From Caulobacteraceae bacterium (GTDB taxonomy: Bacteria; Pseudomonadota; Alphaproteobacteria; Caulobacterales; Caulobacteraceae): a stretch of 7,029 nt of DNA. Both the position numbers and the translations under genes were made by a program. Location: assembly GCA_025351125.1 (NCBI GenBank), contig JANXWN010000147.1, forward strand, positions 1 through 7,029, given 5' to 3'. Position 1 is the first letter of the stretch, and each line of letters begins with the position of its first letter. The notes below the pieces were generated by a model. The model was not told where the DNA came from and searched no databases. It saw nothing but the letters and a program-made list of their open reading frames with translations. Of the stretch, positions 6,080 through 7,029 are shown piece by piece.

Positions 6080-6109
6080 ATCCTAGGCCCTTTCATCCCA
6101 CCGCGTCAC
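6080..6109 (-). promoter_or_regulatory. Probable promoter of DUF2237, overlapping divergent -10
   Basis: On the minus strand GTGACG (6109-6104) and TAGGAT (6085-6080) are 18 bp apart, with the ATG 6 nt after the -10. On the plus strand TATCCT (6079-6084) is a good -10 for the CoA ester lyase gene, sharing five base pairs with the other box around CCTAGG (6082-6087). I find no clear plus-strand -35 at the right distance. The minus-strand TAGGAT could be read partly as a ribosome site instead. Confidence 0.45.
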
Positions 6110-6113
6110 GGAG
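6110..6113 (+). promoter_or_regulatory. Shine-Dalgarno of the CoA ester lyase gene
   Basis: GGAG (within ACGGAG, 6108-6113) lies 10 nt before ATG 6124. It is only 4 nt from the in-frame TTG at 6118, which makes the ATG the better start. Confidence 0.6.
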
Positions 6114-6123
6114 ACTTTTGCTA

Positions 6124-6996
6124 ATGCCGCAAGCCGCTCGCCCGCGTCGCAGCGCCCTCTATATGCCCGCCACCAACGCCCGCGCGGTTGAAAAGGCGCG
6201 GGCATTGGAAACCGACGTGGTGATTCTCGACCTTGAGGATGCGGTGCTGCCCGATCAAAAGGTGGCGGCCCGCGCGGCGGCGAGCGCGGTGATCCGCGCG
6301 GGCGGGTACGGCCGACGCGAGGTGATCATTCGGGTTAACGCCCTCGAAACCGCATGGGGAGCGGACGATCTGACCGCCGTGGCAGGCGCCGGGCCCGACG
6401 GCGTTCTGGCGCCCAAGGTGCGCGACGCCGCCGATGTGCGGGCCTTAGCGCAGGCGCTGACGAGCGCGCCGGATCACACCCGGTTGTGGGTGATGATTGA
6501 GACGGTGCAATCGATATTTAATCTGAACGCCATCGCCGACGCCACGCCGCGACTAGCCGGTTTGGTCATGGGCATCAACGATCTGGCGCGCGAAATGGGC
6601 GCGCGGCAGACGGCCGAGCGGGCGCCTTTCTTTGCGGCGCTGTCTCTCGCTGTCACGGCGGCGCGCGCGCATGACCTCGTTGTGCTCGACGGCGTGCACA
6701 ATGAGATTGAGGATTTGGCGGCGCTGGAGCGCGTGTGTCAACAGGGCGTCGATTTCGGCTTCGACGGCAAGACCTTAATTCATCCCAGTCATTTGCCGAT
6801 CTGCAACCAGATATTCTCGCCGTCGCCGAGCGACGTCGCCTGGGCGCGGGCGGTGATCGCCGCCTATGCCCTGCCCGAGAACAGCAAAAAGGGCGCCCTG
6901 CAGGTCGAGGGGCGGCTGGCCGAGCGCCTGCACCTGGACCAGGCCGAGCGCCTGGTCGAGATCGACGCCGCCATCCACGGATTGGTTTCCGCGTGA
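6124..6996 (+). CDS. HpcH/HpaI-family CoA ester lyase, malyl-CoA thioesterase/lyase-like
   Basis: A 290-residue cytoplasmic TIM-barrel enzyme of the citrate lyase beta / malyl-CoA lyase superfamily, which cleaves or hydrolyses malyl-CoA-type thioesters with Mg2+. Visible motifs are RRSALYMPATNARAVEKA (8-25), DVVILDLEDAVLPDQK (31-46), IIRVNALETAWG (68-79), LAPKVRDAADV (95-105), VMIETVQSIFNLNAIAD (123-139), MGINDLAREMG (149-159) and FGFDGKTLIHPS (211-222). By family analogy Glu126 and Asp153 would bind the metal and Arg70 the substrate. The overall pattern, including the end VEGRLAERLHLDQA, resembles Rhodobacter Mcl2, a (3S)-malyl-CoA thioesterase, more than Mcl1, but a lyase or another acyl-CoA substrate is possible. 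ATG 6124 has GGAG 10 nt upstream. Its TGA overlaps a GTG starting the next frame. Confidence 0.88.
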   Translation: MPQAARPRRSALYMPATNARAVEKARALETDVVILDLEDAVLPDQKVAARAAASAVIRAGGYGRREVIIRVNALETAWGADDLTAVAGAGPDGVLAPKVRDAADVRALAQALTSAPDHTRLWVMIETVQSIFNLNAIADATPRLAGLVMGINDLAREMGARQTAERAPFFAALSLAVTAARAHDLVVLDGVHNEIEDLAALERVCQQGVDFGFDGKTLIHPSHLPICNQIFSPSPSDVAWARAVIAAYALPENSKKGALQVEGRLAERLHLDQAERLVEIDAAIHGLVSA

Positions 6997-7029
6997 GTTG
7001 GCTGGCGGTGATGGCCGCGGTGGTGATCG
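6993..7029 (+). CDS. Start of a possible downstream gene, cut by window edge
   Basis: A GTG at 6993-6995 overlaps the lyase stop TGA (6994-6996) in a GTGA junction, typical of translationally coupled operon genes. The 12 visible residues, MSWLAVMAAVVI, are hydrophobic and would suit a signal peptide or first membrane segment. An in-frame ATG follows at 7011. No strong ribosome site is visible. Too little is present to name a family or to be sure it is a gene. Confidence 0.4.
   Translation, partial: MSWLAVMAAVVI

Noticed and set aside
1..7029. Search for mobile elements, CRISPR repeats, toxin-antitoxin pairs, tRNAs or phage genes.
   Set aside because: No tandem spaced repeats, transposase, integrase, terminal inverted repeats or tRNA-like fold was seen; all recognised genes are conserved chromosomal families.

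Overview
The window looks like ordinary chromosome from an alphaproteobacterium. Base composition is GC-rich. The gene families point the same way: an AcnA-type aconitase followed by a DUF1223 thioredoxin-like protein and a DUF2794 protein, an alphaproteobacterial-style BI-1 protein, an IspZ/YciB protein, a membrane-bound LytTR regulator, a DUF2237 protein and a malyl-CoA lyase/thioesterase-like protein. No tRNA, rRNA, CRISPR array, insertion sequence, phage gene or sign of recent transfer was seen.

Layout. Positions 1-1709 (+) hold the C-terminal two thirds of aconitase (acnA), cut by the window edge. A 156-bp spacer leads to an exported DUF1223 protein (1866-2576, +). A 282-bp gene-free stretch ends in a likely promoter just before a DUF2794 protein (2859-3200, +). 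A bidirectional terminator hairpin (3211-3240) separates this rightward block from a leftward pair: IspZ/YciB (4098-4751, -) upstream of a BI-1 family membrane protein (3263-4009, -). A 140-bp divergent region (4752-4891), rich in inverted repeats, separates yciB from a rightward membrane-anchored LytTR transcription factor (4892-5698, +). That gene overlaps tail-to-tail by 9 bp with a DUF2237 gene (5690-6073, -). DUF2237 diverges from an HpcH/HpaI-family CoA ester lyase (6124-6996, +), whose stop codon overlaps the start of a gene that runs off the right end.

How the genes relate. Aconitase (TCA and glyoxylate cycles) and the malyl-CoA enzyme both belong to central carbon metabolism, but they are in separate transcription units and nothing shows that they work together. 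The leftward pair encodes two polytopic inner-membrane proteins and may be one unit. The LytTR protein has no receiver domain and no kinase beside it, so it is probably a self-contained membrane sensor-regulator; its own promoter region and yciB are the nearest candidate targets.

The main points of interest are regulatory: a near-identical 14-bp promoter core in front of two genes, placed so that transcripts could be leaderless; palindromes inside the -35/-10 spacers of two candidate promoters; and overlapping divergent -10 elements between DUF2237 and the lyase gene. I found no convincing new multi-gene system. All functional assignments rest on family resemblance recalled from the protein sequences, and promoter calls were made by eye.
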